Source of the DNA: Lumbricus terrestris
Taxonomy: Eukaryota > Annelida > Clitellata > Crassiclitellata > Lumbricidae
Reading direction: 5' to 3'
Length of the DNA stretch: 64,000 nt
Assembly: GCA_949752735.1 (NCBI GenBank)
Contig: OX457047.1
Location: forward strand, 2,155,782-2,219,781
Positions 29,201 to 41,162 of the stretch are shown here, piece after piece (position 1 is the first letter of the stretch; each line of letters starts with the position of its first letter). The position numbers and the translations under genes were made by a program. Under the pieces are notes generated by a model, which was not told where the DNA came from, made no database searches, and saw nothing but the letters and a program-made list of their open reading frames with translations.

Positions 29201-29877
29201 ATTTGCGTGTTCTTCAAGCACATAGCATAACCCACACTGGAGAAAAGTCATTTAAGTGCCATTTGTGTGAGAAAACGTTTGCTTGGAAGTTTGCTCTTAA
29301 AAGACATGAAATGACCCACACTGGAGAAAAGCCATACAAGTGCAATTCTTGTAACAGTGCATTTGCTCGTAGTTGGGATCTGAAAATACATTTTACAATC
29401 CACACTGGAGAAAAGCCGTTCGCGTGCAATACCTGTCACAAGACATTTTCGTTGAAGCGACGTCTGAAAGATCACGCAAGAACCCATTCTGGAGAAAAAC
29501 CATACGCTTGTAAACTTTGCAGCAAAAACTTTTCCCGACGCTTCGACCTCTGGTCGCATGCAAAAAGTCATGCTGGAGAAAAATCACATAAGTTCGATTC
29601 ATGTCAGAAGACTTTTGCAACTAGATATCCACTTACAATGCATGGAATAACCCACACTGCCGAAAAACAATACAACAATGAGAAATGCAACCAAATGTTA
29701 CCACTAAGTCTTAGGAGTCATCTCAATGTGCATGAAAAACCCCACACAGCAAACGAACTGCCCAGATTATGTGGTTTATGCCAGCAGGGATTTGCAAGCC
29801 CTGATGATCTGGAAATCCACATCAGATGTTGTCACAGTGGAGAAACATTATACAAAATGTTACCAACGCAACAATGA
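26269..29877 (+). CDS. Poly-C2H2 zinc-finger protein A (about 42 fingers)
   Basis: An intact 1202-codon frame encoding about 42 C2H2 units joined by HTGEKP-type linkers, likely a nuclear DNA-binding protein. About five units are degenerate (His to Arg in unit 4, His to Tyr in unit 9, a truncated unit near 29185-29215, and two near the C-terminus). Units 5-12 are near-identical [10 protein letters not shown] fingers. From unit 13 two finger types alternate ([10 protein letters not shown] and [10 protein letters not shown]) as a 56-residue dimer, with three almost identical dimers at about 28080-28560. No KRAB, BTB or SCAN domain is seen. The frame is open upstream to a TAG at 26139, so the start at MADKD is a choice and an upstream exon is possible. 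Confidence 0.88.
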   Translation: MADKDIPINRVITQTGKNSFRCNLCYKIFVGLHKNDLEDHIRNHTGKDYSYKCDICSKEFSAWLAMNYHSNIHTRGERYKCKLCLEAFKTKSELLKHANVHKEEAPYKCNECDRSFRCRNLLSNRARTHAVEKPFKCNLCEKAFVVECTLEAHKMTHTVGKPFKCNLCDKAFDVECTLEAHKLTHTMEKPFKCNLCEKVFVVECTLEAHKLTHTIEKPFKCNLCEKVFVVECTLEAHKLTHTAEKPFKCNLCEKAFDVECALEAYKLTHTAEEPFKCKLCEKAFDVECTLEAHKLTHTAEKPFKCNLCEKAFVVECTLEAHKMTHTVEKPFKCNLCEKVFVVECTLEAHKMTHTGEKPYKCDSCNSAFAHSRNLKRHFRIHNGEKKFKCNLCDKAFAWKYTLEAHAMTHTGEKPYKCDSCNSAFAHSWKLKSHLRIHTGEKPFKCNLCDKAFAWKCSLLAHKMTHTGEKLYKCNLCDKAFAWKCALKRHKITHTGEKPYKCDSCKRAFAHSRNLKTHFRIHNREKKFKCNLCDKAFDWKCALKIHKMAHSGEKPYNCNYCNSAFARSWDLKSHIRIHIGEKPFKCNLCDKAFVWKGDLKRHKLTHTGEKPYKCDSCNSVFAHSRYLKRHFRIHNGEKKFKCNFCDKAFAGKGDLKRHKLTHTGEKPYKCDSCNSAFAHSRYLKRHFRIHNGEKKFKCNFCDKAFAGKGDLKRHKLTHTGEKPYKCDSCNSAFAHSRYLKRHFRIHNGEKKFKCNLCDKAFAWKCDLKRHEMTHTGEKPYKCDSCNSAFAHSRNLKKHSRIHNRERKFKCNLCDKAFAWKCALKRHKMTHTGEKPYKCDYCNSAFVHSWNLKSHLRIHTGEEPYKCNLCDKAFAWKCSLLAHKMTHTGEKLYKCNLCDMSFAWKCALKRHKMAHSGEKPYNCNYCNSAFARSWDLKSHIRIHIGEKPFKCNLCEKTFAWKCNLDAHKKVHSGEMPFKCNLRVLQAHSITHTGEKSFKCHLCEKTFAWKFALKRHEMTHTGEKPYKCNSCNSAFARSWDLKIHFTIHTGEKPFACNTCHKTFSLKRRLKDHARTHSGEKPYACKLCSKNFSRRFDLWSHAKSHAGEKSHKFDSCQKTFATRYPLTMHGITHTAEKQYNNEKCNQMLPLSLRSHLNVHEKPHTANELPRLCGLCQQGFASPDDLEIHIRCCHSGETLYKMLPTQQ

Positions 29878-31370
29878 CTTGCTTGTGATTGTGATCAGTT
29901 ACCCTACACAGCTGGACCTCCTGACATGAATCGTTATATTCTTATGAGATCTTGTGTCTGTGGAAGCTGTGATGGATGAACTGTTAACTATGAAATTTGT
30001 GAACAATTCTCGCGATCACCTGTGTTTATGATTCACAGAAAGACAGATAATTTGTTGTTATGACGACCGATGTGTTGATCCTCAGAAAAAGACATTTATT
30101 GAATATTGTTTTACGTTTGACATTCATCCTTCAAGTTATTTATTTATTCAAAACAAAACGGTGGTTAATCTACGAGTTCTGGTGTACTTAGGTTTATTTT
30201 AAACCATAGGCTGAACTTTATTTGGATAAAAAACAACATTCGGAATTATTCGTTAGGCTATGTTTATTGACGATCTATGTGTATAGAGATTGCTTTAGGC
30301 TTATGGTTTATCAAAAGTGTTCCCTATTCGACTGGTTAGACTGATTCTTCTTGAACGCTACATTTATTTTCTTCAGTTTCTCGAATTAATAATTATATTC
30401 ACTTTGACCGGTATGCACATGACCAGGCATAAGGTAATCTGGGTATAATAGTGCCTATACCCGACTTAACAACTCCCGACCTCGCCATTGGAATTTATCC
30501 CTATGCACGAGACAAAATAGCAAGGAACAAAACTAATCTACACATTCCTTGCACCCGACGATGCATGACGCTTGCTATTCCCCCAATTCAATAGGTTATA
30601 GCTGAGCGCGCATGCGTGAAAGATATTTATATGCGTCGTTGCCCGCGTGGAGTAAACAGATTCAGACCTAAAGACGGGCCACAGGGAAATATCGACGGCT
30701 GCCTATTGTTCGCGCTGTGCAGCTAAAGTCGGCCGTCTTTAATGTTCACAATGGGAGTAGCCGGATTACTCCTACCTCGGAGTTGGAATAACGTTATAGC
30801 CTAACTAGCGTAATTCGCTAATCTCAAGCCATGCATACGGAAATAACCCAGTAGGCCTACTCCCGAATAGGCCAGATTTATTCTAGATGTAAGAGTTATA
30901 CCCTCTTGTGCATGTGGGCCCTGGCAGATATTTAAAGCAGCCTGAATATTCGTCACGACCATCTCTGACCTATATATCAATTACTTAGATTGTGTATCAT
31001 CTTCTCAGCCGTGCGAATTGCTCAATGATCCGGTTTAATGTTCAGAATATTGCCTCCGATCACGATGTGGTGGGAAGTCTAGTTTGTCTTCACAAGTTCA
31101 TTTATTTTTTCATTACTAACTTGTTTCACTTGTTTTTGCAAGTGAATGAGATTCTTTGAAGGCGTCATGCCCACCCACTTTCTTCGGTTCATTCATTCTT
31201 TTCAATACTTTACATGGCGCCTCCTTAGGTCACCTACTCAGAGGCGCTCCCAGCCCAGCCACGAACAACTGCCCTTGTCTCTTTGATTCTTGGAGCGCCG
31301 CCAGAAACTCGTGAGTGGCGTGGCTCAATGTCTAATACCACACTCTTCTTGAGTAGCAGCTCAAATTTCT
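29878..31370. other. 3' flank of zinc-finger gene A
   Basis: No gene seen. 29878-30420 and 30925-31370 match 39994-40530 and 40530-40955 in arm B. The block 30420-30920 is absent from arm B and is probably an insertion; no clean ends were found. Confidence 0.6.
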
Positions 31371-31384
31371 TTTGAGTTTTCGAT

Positions 31385-31514
31385 TGGCCATGATGAACTC
31401 AGCGGTCGTCTTCTGTCGACCTCCTGTCAGTGAATGGTAGACTCCGATGGCCAGGGAGATGACCAAAAATCCGACAAGGATCAGTATGTCCGCTCATGTC
31501 AAGTGCGACTCCAT
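31385..31514 (-). pseudogene. Orphan SLC5-family first exon with in-frame TGA
   Basis: From an ATG at 31514 the minus strand encodes MESHLT, then TGA, then ADILILVGFLVISLAIGVYH and SLTGGRQKTTAEFIMANRK. This is the conserved first helix and loop of SLC5 sodium symporters. Codon 7 is TGA where Trp is common. No further SLC5 exons are visible to its left, where the zinc-finger locus lies. It is best read as a relic of a second SLC5 gene. Confidence 0.75.
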
Positions 31515-31849
31515 TACTACGAATTTCCTGTAAAAAGAATGAAATTCGATATTGGAAGAAAATAGAGAAAGAAAGAGATTAGAAGAAAATGCAGAGCACG
31601 TTCTAACATTATCTACTCACTTGCATTTTTTCAAAACTTTTCATCCATCATTTTCAGTGTTTCAATGCAGTTGGCTTTTCCGTATTTCACGTAACGGGAT
31701 CTTCTTGTATTTAGCCCTTCCAAGACGACAATCTGGAACCACAGATGTAAAATGTTTACGATCCATTCATGGGCGGAGACTTAGGGTACAGGAGGGGACG
31801 GACCCCTTCCAAAGTCTGTGGTGGAGAGGACGGAGATGCTTATATACAC

Positions 31850-34695
31850 TAAGGTGGAGTGAATACAATGGTGAAAAATTTTATGTCATAAATTAAAAAT
31901 GCCTGGGTGTGCAAAAGTTGCATTTTGATATGGTTAGTTGTTTTGCAAAATATGTTGAACTAATTCCTTTGTTAAGAGGTGCCCCAACTATAAAGAAAAT
32001 CGAACATTTTTGACAAAATTTGCAATTTTTCGTGAAAATGTACTTTTGGCCATAGGTAACCTAAGATAATAACCAATTGTTGCAATGCTGTTTAATGATG
32101 ATAGAATTAACTACCATATTCCATATTCCAATTAACTACCATATTCCATATTCCAAAATTCGCCTTCATTCAGGCCTACATTAAGAAGTTTCTGTCAGTT
32201 TATTCTAATAGAGGTGAAACTCTGATTTAGTGTTAAACGTTTTCATAATTTGTCTTGATGCTATTCCTGCCCGAATAAATCCATCTCTTGCAGTCTGACC
32301 ACTGACTTTTGCCGAAGCTTCTGTAACAAGACGTATGCATCGCTCTGTCGCTTGGGTGTGGCATGGAAACAGAGCAATTTTATGTGCCTCTGCAACACTG
32401 TTTGATTTTACATAATTTGCAATATCCTTGTCCGGAATATGCTTCATGAGAGGTGGCTCATATCGATCGATCGTTTGCCATTCGACTAGGTCAGTATAAT
32501 CCTCAGAGTTAAAGTTGAGTAAGGGTACTCGAAATTGTCTGATTTTTGTTGATAATTCATTTTCAACTCTTGCTGCAAGTATTCTTCTGTATGCTAATTC
32601 ACGGATATGAGATCTTTCGTCGGTCAACATTGCAAGCAATATATTTTCTGCATGCCCGAAATATCCATTTCTTTGAATAACTTCATCCACAATGTCTCGT
32701 AAATTTTGTGGCAGATATCTGGAATATTTTATCATCCTCCACAAGTGCTTAGAGCCTTCAGTGCATGCTGACTTCGTCTTGATATGAAACCAAACTGGTG
32801 CATAAACTTTCATGATAAACGTGGCTAGCGTTGTAAGATTCTCACTTGGACATTCGGTTGCTATATACAATCTCAAAATTCTATTTGCTGTTGTCAACCA
32901 CCTTGAGTGGCAAACAGGACCTGGCTTTTGAAAGGCAAGATCTGGTGAACAAATTTCGTATGATACAGCTTTACATATATTGTACAAATATTGCTGATCG
33001 GTACTTAATTCGATACCTTCCATATCTGGGCAATTCTCGAACTCAATTGCGTTGTAATGTACCAGAGGTAATGATTCACAGTTTCCAAGAGCCTTGCCTA
33101 TGTTTCCTGAAAATAGTGTTGGGCCCTGTGTTCCGCCATCCAGCCTTTGAATTAGATGTCGCAGAGGCAATTCGTTGGCATGCAAAATGCAAATAAACCA
33201 ATGCAAAGGTCTACCAAGTTGTATTTCCAAAAGACGTATTATCCCTCCAGTTACACCAGTATTGACATTGGTTCCGTCGCAACCAATAGCAACTAAATCT
33301 TTAGTTGCTGTTTCGTTATCTAACAGAAACTTGTTGATACTTGTGTGAATATTTTTGGCTGATCCACTCTCAGGAGTGACATGACCCAGATATTGTGAAT
33401 TCGGTTCAAGTACCAGTGTTATGTGCTCTTGAGAAATTATTTTAAGATACGATTTCTTGCCATTTTTCATTTGCACTCTGGTCCTATCTTTACGTCTATC
33501 GAAGTACAATCCAGATAGTTGCTTTACGGAATTGCACTGTAGACGTTTTCGAACTTTTGATCTTTCTCTTCGAACTTTGCTGCGATCGATCTTTGCGTTT
33601 CCTTGCTTTTCTTCTTTTAACAGAGTTAGTCATATTCACATCAATACCACCAATCATCATTGCTCTTGTTTTCCTTTGATCAATGAGAAATTTTCGTTCT
33701 GCCATTGGAACTTTTCTATCCTTTGCACAAGTGCAATTATTTATTTCCATACATTTACAAGCTGCAATATCGAATAATTGAGTTTCAGATTGCTTCGCAA
33801 ATTCTTCAAGTTTAGATATGTATTTCTGGTCGTATTTCCGAGATTTGTATGGTTTGAGCAAGTTTCTGTACTTGTCATGATAGAGTTTTAGCTTCTCTAC
33901 TACCCTTTGATGGGATATTATTGGTATTGAAGACTTCAACCACAAACCTGCTATTTGCAGTGCGATCGGGATTGCTACTTCTGCAAACATTGGTTCCTTT
34001 GAAATCGGAGTAACTTTTAGTTCGTTTCGTTTAAATAAATATGCTTTCATCACGGTGTTGTACTTTGGTAGCATATTTACCGGCATATTGGAAGAACCTC
34101 CAAACACGGGACATCTTGTCAACTGTCTTGTTTTCGGTCTAAGACTTTTAGCCTTAATGTCATTCATTTCTACTACAACTTGTCGCCATTTTAATTGAAT
34201 TTTTAATTTTTATCTCAATCACAACCCATTTAATTGAAATCATAGACCAAAGCACTTGACAATGTATGAATACTTTTACACATATTAAGCATTTTAGAGT
34301 GCCCAAATAGCAAGATAGGGCCTATTTTTATTATTTAAGTATTAGACAAATTTTGACAAAATAGGCTTATGTAGGCCTAAATGTAGATTTTATGGCAAGT
34401 CTGGAATCACTTAAATGTGACAATAAAATGATTTTGGACAAGAATTCTCTTTAAAAGCATTATTATCAGTTGAAAACTTGCTTTGCAATGTGGTTAAGTG
34501 GTTCACAAACTTTACTAAGAAAATAAAAAATTTCGATTTTTTTACAAATTATGGCAAATTTATGATGCCGTTGGGGCACCTCTTAAAAAAGGAATAAATT
34601 TAAAATATTTTTCACATGAACTTCTTAGATCATAATGCAACTTTCCCGCACCCAGGCATTTTGAAATTCAAGAAAAAAAATTTCACTCCACCTTA
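31850..34695 (-). mobile_element. 2.85-kb DNA transposon with 8-bp target duplication
   Basis: The inverted ends begin taaggtggagtgaa and stay similar for over 100 bp (both contain atgcctgggtg and aagaggtgccccaac). The 8-bp direct repeat atatacac flanks it exactly (31842-31849 and 34696-34703). An 8-bp duplication fits hAT, P and some other superfamilies. The internal gene is on the minus strand. Confidence 0.88.
32205..34167 (-). pseudogene. Transposase-like gene of the 2.85-kb element, one frameshift
   Basis: Two overlapping minus-strand frames, 34167-33496 and 33509-32205, are offset by one base and together make about 650 codons. Part 1 has a Cys-rich CKCMEINNCTC segment and a basic Arg/Lys tract. 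Part 2 carries IGCDGTNVNTG, LHANELPLRHL, HSRWLTTANRIL and CHTQATERC, consistent with an RNase H-like DDE transposase. I have seen this family as 'uncharacterized' proteins in invertebrates but cannot place it with certainty. The shift lies within the basic tract near 33530-33600. Confidence 0.7.
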
Positions 34696-34914
34696 ATATA
34701 CACCCAAATATTTCATAAATAGCATAAATTTCTACTGTTATTCTTTACGAGCAATTTTGTTCAGGACACAGCTTAAAATGTTGCCATTACATTTTTAAAG
34801 TTGAAAATATTTAAAGCCTTGGGAGGGGACATCTATTGAAGTCTAAACCCATGTCTCTGACCACTGAAATCATGAAAAAATTGGATCTTCAGTTCAGAAA
34901 GATTGTCACGGCCC

Positions 34915-35288
34915 GCTATTCCGAGGGTCCACTATTCCGAAGGTCCACTATTCCGAATATCTGCTATATTTTGTTCGTTATCCTTGGTGGTTATAGAATT
35001 ACAGTGGGTTAGGGTTAGGGTTGGGGCAAGGTGGGTTAGGGTTGGGTGGGTTAGGATTGAGTTTAAGGTTATGGCTATGGTTGGGGAGGGTTAGGGTTGT
35101 GGTTATGGTTGGGGTGGGTTAGGTTTATGGTTAGGGTTGGGGTGGGCTGGGGTTAGGTTTAGGGTTATGGTTAGGATTTGGGTGATCAAGTTAGGGCTTG
35201 GGTTATAGTTAGGTTTAGGGTTAGGTTTAGGTTTAGGGTTCGGAATAGTGGACCTTCGGAATAGTGGACCCTCGGAATAGTGGACCCA
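34915..35288. mobile_element. Foldback element with telomere-like core
   Basis: Three ~16-bp units (ccactattccgagggt) at the left are mirrored by three units (cggaatagtggacc) at the right. The 280-bp interior is a degenerate run of ggttaggg/ggttgggg, close to the animal telomere repeat. No clear target duplication. ORFs inside are repeat artefacts. Confidence 0.7.
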
Positions 35289-36370
35289 AACCCAGAGAGA
35301 TACGGTCACAGTGTGGAAATCCCCAATTTGCTTTACAAAATTTGGATGCGACACTCTTAAGTCTTAAACCATGACTATCCGCATTGAAAACTGAGCAATT
35401 TTATTAAGTTGACAGCTTAAATTCCTACAATTATAAAATAAAAATTCCAAAAAATTAAACAATGTGGACGGGACATTTATTCAAGTCTCAAGCCATGTCT
35501 TTCAGCAAATACATCATCACAATTTTTTGAGATCACAGCCTAATATGTTACCAATAGGCCTACAGTGAGGAATTTAAAAAAGTTAACAAAGAGGACACTT
35601 TTTTAGTCAAACTGGGTCTATTAGCACAGAAACGATGAACAATTTCGTTAAAATGACAGCCTAAAATGCTGCCATTAATTTTTTGCAGTCCCAGTCGCCA
35701 TCGAATCGCATGGCCCCCGTCAATCAGTCAGGACGCGAGTTCTTGATGGAGTTTGGGCGCCGCTTGACCGCCATTTCTGGCGACAATCGGTAATAATTGC
35801 ACTTGTTTCAACGTTTATCTATTTGCACCCAGAGATTTAACGCCATAACCTTCAGGCGCACATTCGCACAACTCACCGGATTCGAGGATGACTGATCTTC
35901 ATCATCATCATCAATATCCCTAGGCACAGTGCCCGTAGGAGTCCGACGCCACTCTCTGTCTGAGTTTGTCTAGCGTCATGTTACCCAGCTTCTCACCGGT
36001 CCGGTCAGCAGGTCTGCTCCATACCATTAACATCTCGGAGCAGCTAGACCACCTTGTCTAAATGAAGAGAATATTGGGAGAGAGGCATGAAGGACAACCT
36101 GGGTCAATGCCCGCATGTGTCCCATGCTCTCTCCTCCAACTCTCTCCACTGGTCTGTCCTGACCGACATGTGCATGACTGATCTTACTAACAATTAATGC
36201 ATAGGTCTAATACATTTTGTTTCATTCATGCAGTTGTGGGAAAACAATTTGCGTATTATGCTAGTGTCTTGACAGCAAATAAATAATAAATAATAATAAT
36301 AGCGATAATAAATAATAGTTATTATTATTCTTCTATTTTTTATTTTAAAAATAGTAATATTTCCTATGCA
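35289..36370. other. Intergenic, no gene seen
   Basis: AT-rich sequence with loosely repeated phrases (tttaagtcta, gacagcctaaaatg) at 34720-35680. It is followed by a possible dispersed repeat around 35890-36180 that begins with a (cat)n tract. Confidence 0.4.
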
Positions 36371-37834
36371 ACCTGAGCGTGAGTACCGTATTCTATCACC
36401 GTCGCTATAAAAAATATCATTGAAAGACCAATCTCTAGCTAAAGCAGAATCTAGCCTACTTAACGTCATTTTGACTAAAACAATTATAGAGAGTCATCAC
36501 AGAGTAGATGACGTATTTAAAAAACCATTTCGCTATTTCGAGCAGCATGATGAATATAATTTATCTTTTTCTCGTTTCGCGTATATTGAAAATCGTTGAT
36601 CCTATATGAGTCTTCTTATAAATCCAGGCATGTATCCGTTTTTCTATCACAATTTAAAGCTTATTGTCGAATGTAGGTTGCGACTTAGGTCTACAACTTC
36701 TTGTTTAAAAGCGTCACATCAGTTGATTTGTCCATTTTGTCATCACAGGGAAAGAAATCTGACTTGAAAGTTGCTTTTGTTTCTTCTGTTACCACGAACA
36801 ACTGTCGCGACATAATTATAGTCTTATTAGAAATATGCATTTTGCTGTGTTTTGCTTTAGATCACATCCATTGTTTCTGGACAAAGCCCAGGGTTTAAAG
36901 TGGGTGGGAACGCGTGGGAACGGCGCTCTCACTGCTCTCGAATTTCTTGGCTTGCGTTCCCACTGCTCGCCATGCATGGAACCCTTGAAACATGGGCGCT
37001 CCTAATAAAACTTCATCAGCGTTCCCAATGCTCACAGTTGGCGTTCCCACCGCTCACCCAAACCAATTTAGCCACTGCCAAAGTCTTTCGACATATCAGT
37101 CTAATTAGAAATGCGCATTTTTTCATATGTTTTGTTTTAGATCACACCCATTGTTTTTAGCTGCAAGTCAAAGACTTGCTAAGTGATAGTCCTACCGGCG
37201 TTCTAATTATTTTAAACGGTAACATTGCAAACGATATCGTTTAGACTTGTGCAAACCTGCCTTATATAAGATCCTGTCAACGCAACTCCGCCACTGGTTG
37301 CTCTCTGCCAGTGCCAGTCCCAAGCCTGGATAAAGGAGGAGGGTGTCGCTAATGGTCTTTGTTACCACACAGTGACGTTAAACTGTAATTACACACACCA
37401 CCACAAGATCTTCCACACGAGTCAGAGTTGCTATTTGCTTTTCCTCGGTATCTCATTAGTAGGCCTATTGACTTGTCAATAAATCTGACCCAATCTAGTT
37501 CGGGTAAAGCCACAGTTTATGTTGTTGAATAGTATTATGTTGTCAGGGTCAAATGGAAGTTGGATTGTTAACCTAATCATTCTTTGCTTTTGAATGGAAA
37601 ATTTATTCACGGAAGCCATAAATTTTATTCTCTAAATGGAAGATGGATTGTTGAAATTTAGGCTGCTTTTAGTGCTGTATCACAGAATGTTTGGACTGAA
37701 TTGAAAATGGGATTGACGGGAAAGATTCTCGCCGAAATATAAGCTGGAGTGACATAGATGACTTACTGACTTATGGTTTTGGCGATGCCCTATAGCAAGC
37801 AAGCGACAGCCGCTCATTAATGGAAATTCTCTCT

Positions 37835-37900
37835 TTTTCCCTCCCTCCCTCCCTCCAACTCTCTCTCCCTCCCTCTCTCTCTCTCTCTCTCTCTCTGCCT
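37835..37900. repeat. CT-rich repeat in arm B
   Basis: Short ccctccctctctctct tract at the position equivalent to the longer array at 25571-25905. Confidence 0.85.
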
Positions 37901-38367
37901 CTCTGCAAATCAGATACCAGAAACATCATAGTTTTATCGAAAGAAACGACCTGCCGTAGTGTCGATTTATAAATCGCATTGCATTACATAACCTTTGTTT
38001 TAAATGTTGATTAACTACTAATATCATTAACGTTTAACTAGTCAAACTGAGAAACTGGCATAACCTATTTCTCAGTGATTATAGACATGCAATAGAGCTT
38101 GCCAGTAACGATTATATGCACCTCTGAGTAGGCCTAGGTATCTTGAAATGGGGGTATATAAATGCTGATGGATTGATTGATGTGCCATTGGTTGCCTGTG
38201 TTGAAGATTATTTTGAAGTCGGAGACAAGTATTCATAGTCAAGAAAAAGATCATACAAATGTGACTTTTGTCACGAGAGGTTTTCCAAGACTTGGAGGAG
38301 ATCCATTGGCCGTGTAAAAGCCCACATTGCAGAGAAACACTCAGTGTGCTGTTTATACCATAAAACA

Positions 38368-39993
38368 ATGGCAGACAAAGATATTCCAATAAATAGAGTC
38401 ATAACCCAAACTGGTAAATATTCGTTTAGGTGTAATTTATGCCAGAAGACATTTGTGCACAGGAATGATCTGGAAGACCATATCAGAACCCACACCGGAA
38501 GAAATTATTCTTACAAATGTGATATCTGTGGAAAAGAGTTCTCCGCTTGGTTCGCATTGGATTACCATTCAAAAGTTCACACTAGAAGAGAACGATACAA
38601 ATGCAAGTTATGTCTTAAAGCATTCAAACACAAGGGAGAACTGTTGGACCATGCAAATGCCCACATAGGAGATGCACCATACAAGTGCAATGAATGTCCA
38701 TACAAGTGCAATGAATGTGGCCGAAGTTTTAGATACAAGAATATGCTGAGCAACCATGCAAGAACACACACTGCAGAAAAACCATTTAAGTGCAATTTGT
38801 GTGAGAAGGCGTTTGCCATGGAGTTTGCTCTTGAAGCACATAAAATAACCCACACTGGAGAAAAGCCATACAAGTGCGATTCCTGCAACCGTACATTTGC
38901 TCATAGCCGGAATTTGAAGTGCCATTTTAGAATCCACAGTCGAGAAACTAACTTTAAGTGCGATTTGTGTGACAAAGCGTTTGCTTGGAAGTGTGCTCTT
39001 AAAAGACATAAAATAACCCACACTGGAGAAAAGCCATACAAATGCGATTCCTGCAACAGAGCATTTGTTCATAGCCGGAGTCTGAAGAGCCATTTTAGAA
39101 TCCACACTGGAGAAAAGCCATTTAAGTGTAATTTGTGTGACAAGGCGTTTGCTTGGAAGTGTTCTCTACTAGCACATAAAATGAACCACACTGGAGAAAA
39201 GCCATTCAAATGTAATTTGTGTGACAAGGCGTTTGCTTGGAAGTGTGCTCTTAAAAATCATGAAATGATACACACTGGAGAAAAAATATTTAAGTGTAAT
39301 TTGTGTGACAAGGTGTTTGCCTGGAAGCAAGTTCTTGAAGCACATAGCATAACCCACACTGGCGAAAAACCATTTAAATGTAATTTGTGTGAGAAAACGT
39401 TTGCCTGGAAGTGCAATCGTAACGCACATAAAATTTCTCACACTGGAGAAAAGCCATACAAGTGCGATTCATGTAACCGTGCTTTTGCTCGTAGTTGGGA
39501 TCTGAAAAGCCATTTTAGAACCCACACTGGAGAAAAGCCGTTCGCGTGCTATACCTGTCACAAGACATTTTCGTTAAAGCGAAGTCTGGACGAGCATTCA
39601 AGAATCCATTCTGGAGAAAAACCATTCGCCTGTAAACTTTGCAGCAAAAACTTTGCCCGATGCTCCGATCTCTGCTCGCATGCAAAACGTCATGCTGGAG
39701 AAAAATCACATAAGTTCGATTTAAGTCGGAAGACGTTTGCAACTAGATATCCACTTACAATGCATGAAATAATCCACACTGCCGAAGAACAATACAGCAA
39801 TGAGAAATGCAACCAAATGTTACCACTTAGGAGTCATCTCAATGTGCATGAGAAAACCCACACAGCAAACGAACTGCCCAGATTATGTGATTTATGCCAG
39901 CGGGTATTTGCAAGCCCTGATGATCTAGAAACCCACATCAGTTGTTGTCACAGTGGAGAAACATTATACAAAATGTTACCGGCGCCACAATGA
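38368..39993 (+). CDS. Poly-C2H2 zinc-finger protein B (about 18 fingers)
   Basis: An intact 541-codon frame, paralogue of gene A. It shares the N-terminal [17 protein letters not shown] and the C-terminal degenerate fingers ending [13 protein letters not shown]. It contains a small internal duplication (YKCNECPYKCNEC). Most fingers are canonical with HTGEKP linkers, and its fingers are less repetitive than those of gene A, so it probably keeps the ancestral layout. Upstream, the frame is open to a TAG near 38239 and encodes one further finger-like segment (YKCDFCHERFSKTW), hinting at an upstream exon or an eroded start. Confidence 0.88.
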   Translation: MADKDIPINRVITQTGKYSFRCNLCQKTFVHRNDLEDHIRTHTGRNYSYKCDICGKEFSAWFALDYHSKVHTRRERYKCKLCLKAFKHKGELLDHANAHIGDAPYKCNECPYKCNECGRSFRYKNMLSNHARTHTAEKPFKCNLCEKAFAMEFALEAHKITHTGEKPYKCDSCNRTFAHSRNLKCHFRIHSRETNFKCDLCDKAFAWKCALKRHKITHTGEKPYKCDSCNRAFVHSRSLKSHFRIHTGEKPFKCNLCDKAFAWKCSLLAHKMNHTGEKPFKCNLCDKAFAWKCALKNHEMIHTGEKIFKCNLCDKVFAWKQVLEAHSITHTGEKPFKCNLCEKTFAWKCNRNAHKISHTGEKPYKCDSCNRAFARSWDLKSHFRTHTGEKPFACYTCHKTFSLKRSLDEHSRIHSGEKPFACKLCSKNFARCSDLCSHAKRHAGEKSHKFDLSRKTFATRYPLTMHEIIHTAEEQYSNEKCNQMLPLRSHLNVHEKTHTANELPRLCDLCQRVFASPDDLETHISCCHSGETLYKMLPAPQ

Positions 39994-41162
39994 AGTTGCT
40001 TGTGATTGTGATCAGTTGGCCTACACAGCTGGTCCTCCTGACATGAATCGTTATTTTCTTATGAGATCTTGTGTTTGTGGAAGCTGTGATTGATGAACTG
40101 TTAACAATGGAATTTGTGAACAATTCTCGCGATCACCTACGATGATGATCCGCAGAAAGACAGATTTTTTGTTATGACGACCGCTTTGTTAATCATCAGA
40201 AAAACACATTTAGCCTATTGGTAATTATTGTTTACGTTTGACATTCATCCTCTAAGTTATTTATTTATTCAAAACAAAACGGTGGTTAATCTACGAGTTT
40301 TGGTGAACTTAGGTTTATTTTAAACCATATACTAATTTTATTCGGATAAAACAACAATTGCTGTTCGGAATCATAATAATCGTCATGTTTATTGACGATT
40401 TATGTGTATGGAGATTGCTTTATGGTTCATCCAAAGTGTTTCCTATTCGACTGGTTAGACTGATTCTTCCTGAATGATGCATTTATTTTCCTCAGTTTTC
40501 TCGAATTAATCATTATATTCACCTGGCAGATATTTAAAGCAGCCTGAATATTCGTCACGACCATCTGTGACTTGTATATCAATTACTTAGATTGTATGTC
40601 GTCTTCACAGCCGTGCGGCCTGCTTAATGATCCGGTTTAATGTTCATAATAAGTATTGCCTCAGATCAGGATGTGGTGGGAAGTGCAAGTGTCGAATTTG
40701 TCTTCACAAGTTCATTATTTTTTCACTTGTTTTTGCAAGTGACTGAGATTCTTGATTCAAGCCATCCCACTTTCTTCGGTTCATTCATTCTTTCGTTCCG
40801 ATAACTTACATGACCCCTCTATAAGCCACTTACACAGAGGCGCTCCCAGCCCAGCCATAAACGATTGCCCTTGTCCCTGTGATTCTTGAAGCCCCGCCAG
40901 AAACTCGAAAGTGGTGGGGCTGAATGTCTAATACCACACTCTTCTTGAGGAACCGCAGAGAATTTTTCTGGCCGGAGAAACTATGCGAAAATGATCATAT
41001 CTAGAATGCTGCAATATTACAAAGCATTTTTAATTCATAATGATGGTCCTTGTTCCTGTGATTGTTGGAGAGCCGCAAGAAACTCTCGAGTGGGGGGGGG
41101 GGCTAGATACACTTTGCTTGAAGAGATGCGCTGATAGAGAAAGGAAGTTTATCGTGGGTCTT

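Larger units (their letters stand above)
22860..31370 (+). repeat. Segmental duplication, arm A (right piece)
   Basis: Matches 36690-40955 with insertions on both sides. Shared anchors are gaacaactgtcgcgacataa, the zinc-finger gene with its flanks, and gtctaataccacactcttct at the right end. Arm A has extra blocks, for example 23284-24628 and 30420-30920, and many more finger repeats. Confidence 0.85.
36380..40955 (+). repeat. Segmental duplication, arm B
   Basis: Paralogous to 485-1115 plus 22860-31370. It is much more compact: 36690 follows directly where arm A has the 21.7-kb insertion. It carries the 18-finger gene B. Confidence 0.85.

Noticed and set aside
26484..29620. Long antisense ORFs across the zinc-finger array
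   Set aside because: They run opposite to the finger repeats with the same 84-bp period and arise from repeat composition; they have no family resemblance.
34903..35354. Interstitial telomere or chromosome-end signal
   Set aside because: The ggttaggg run is short, degenerate and enclosed by inverted units, so a mobile element explains it better than a chromosome fusion.
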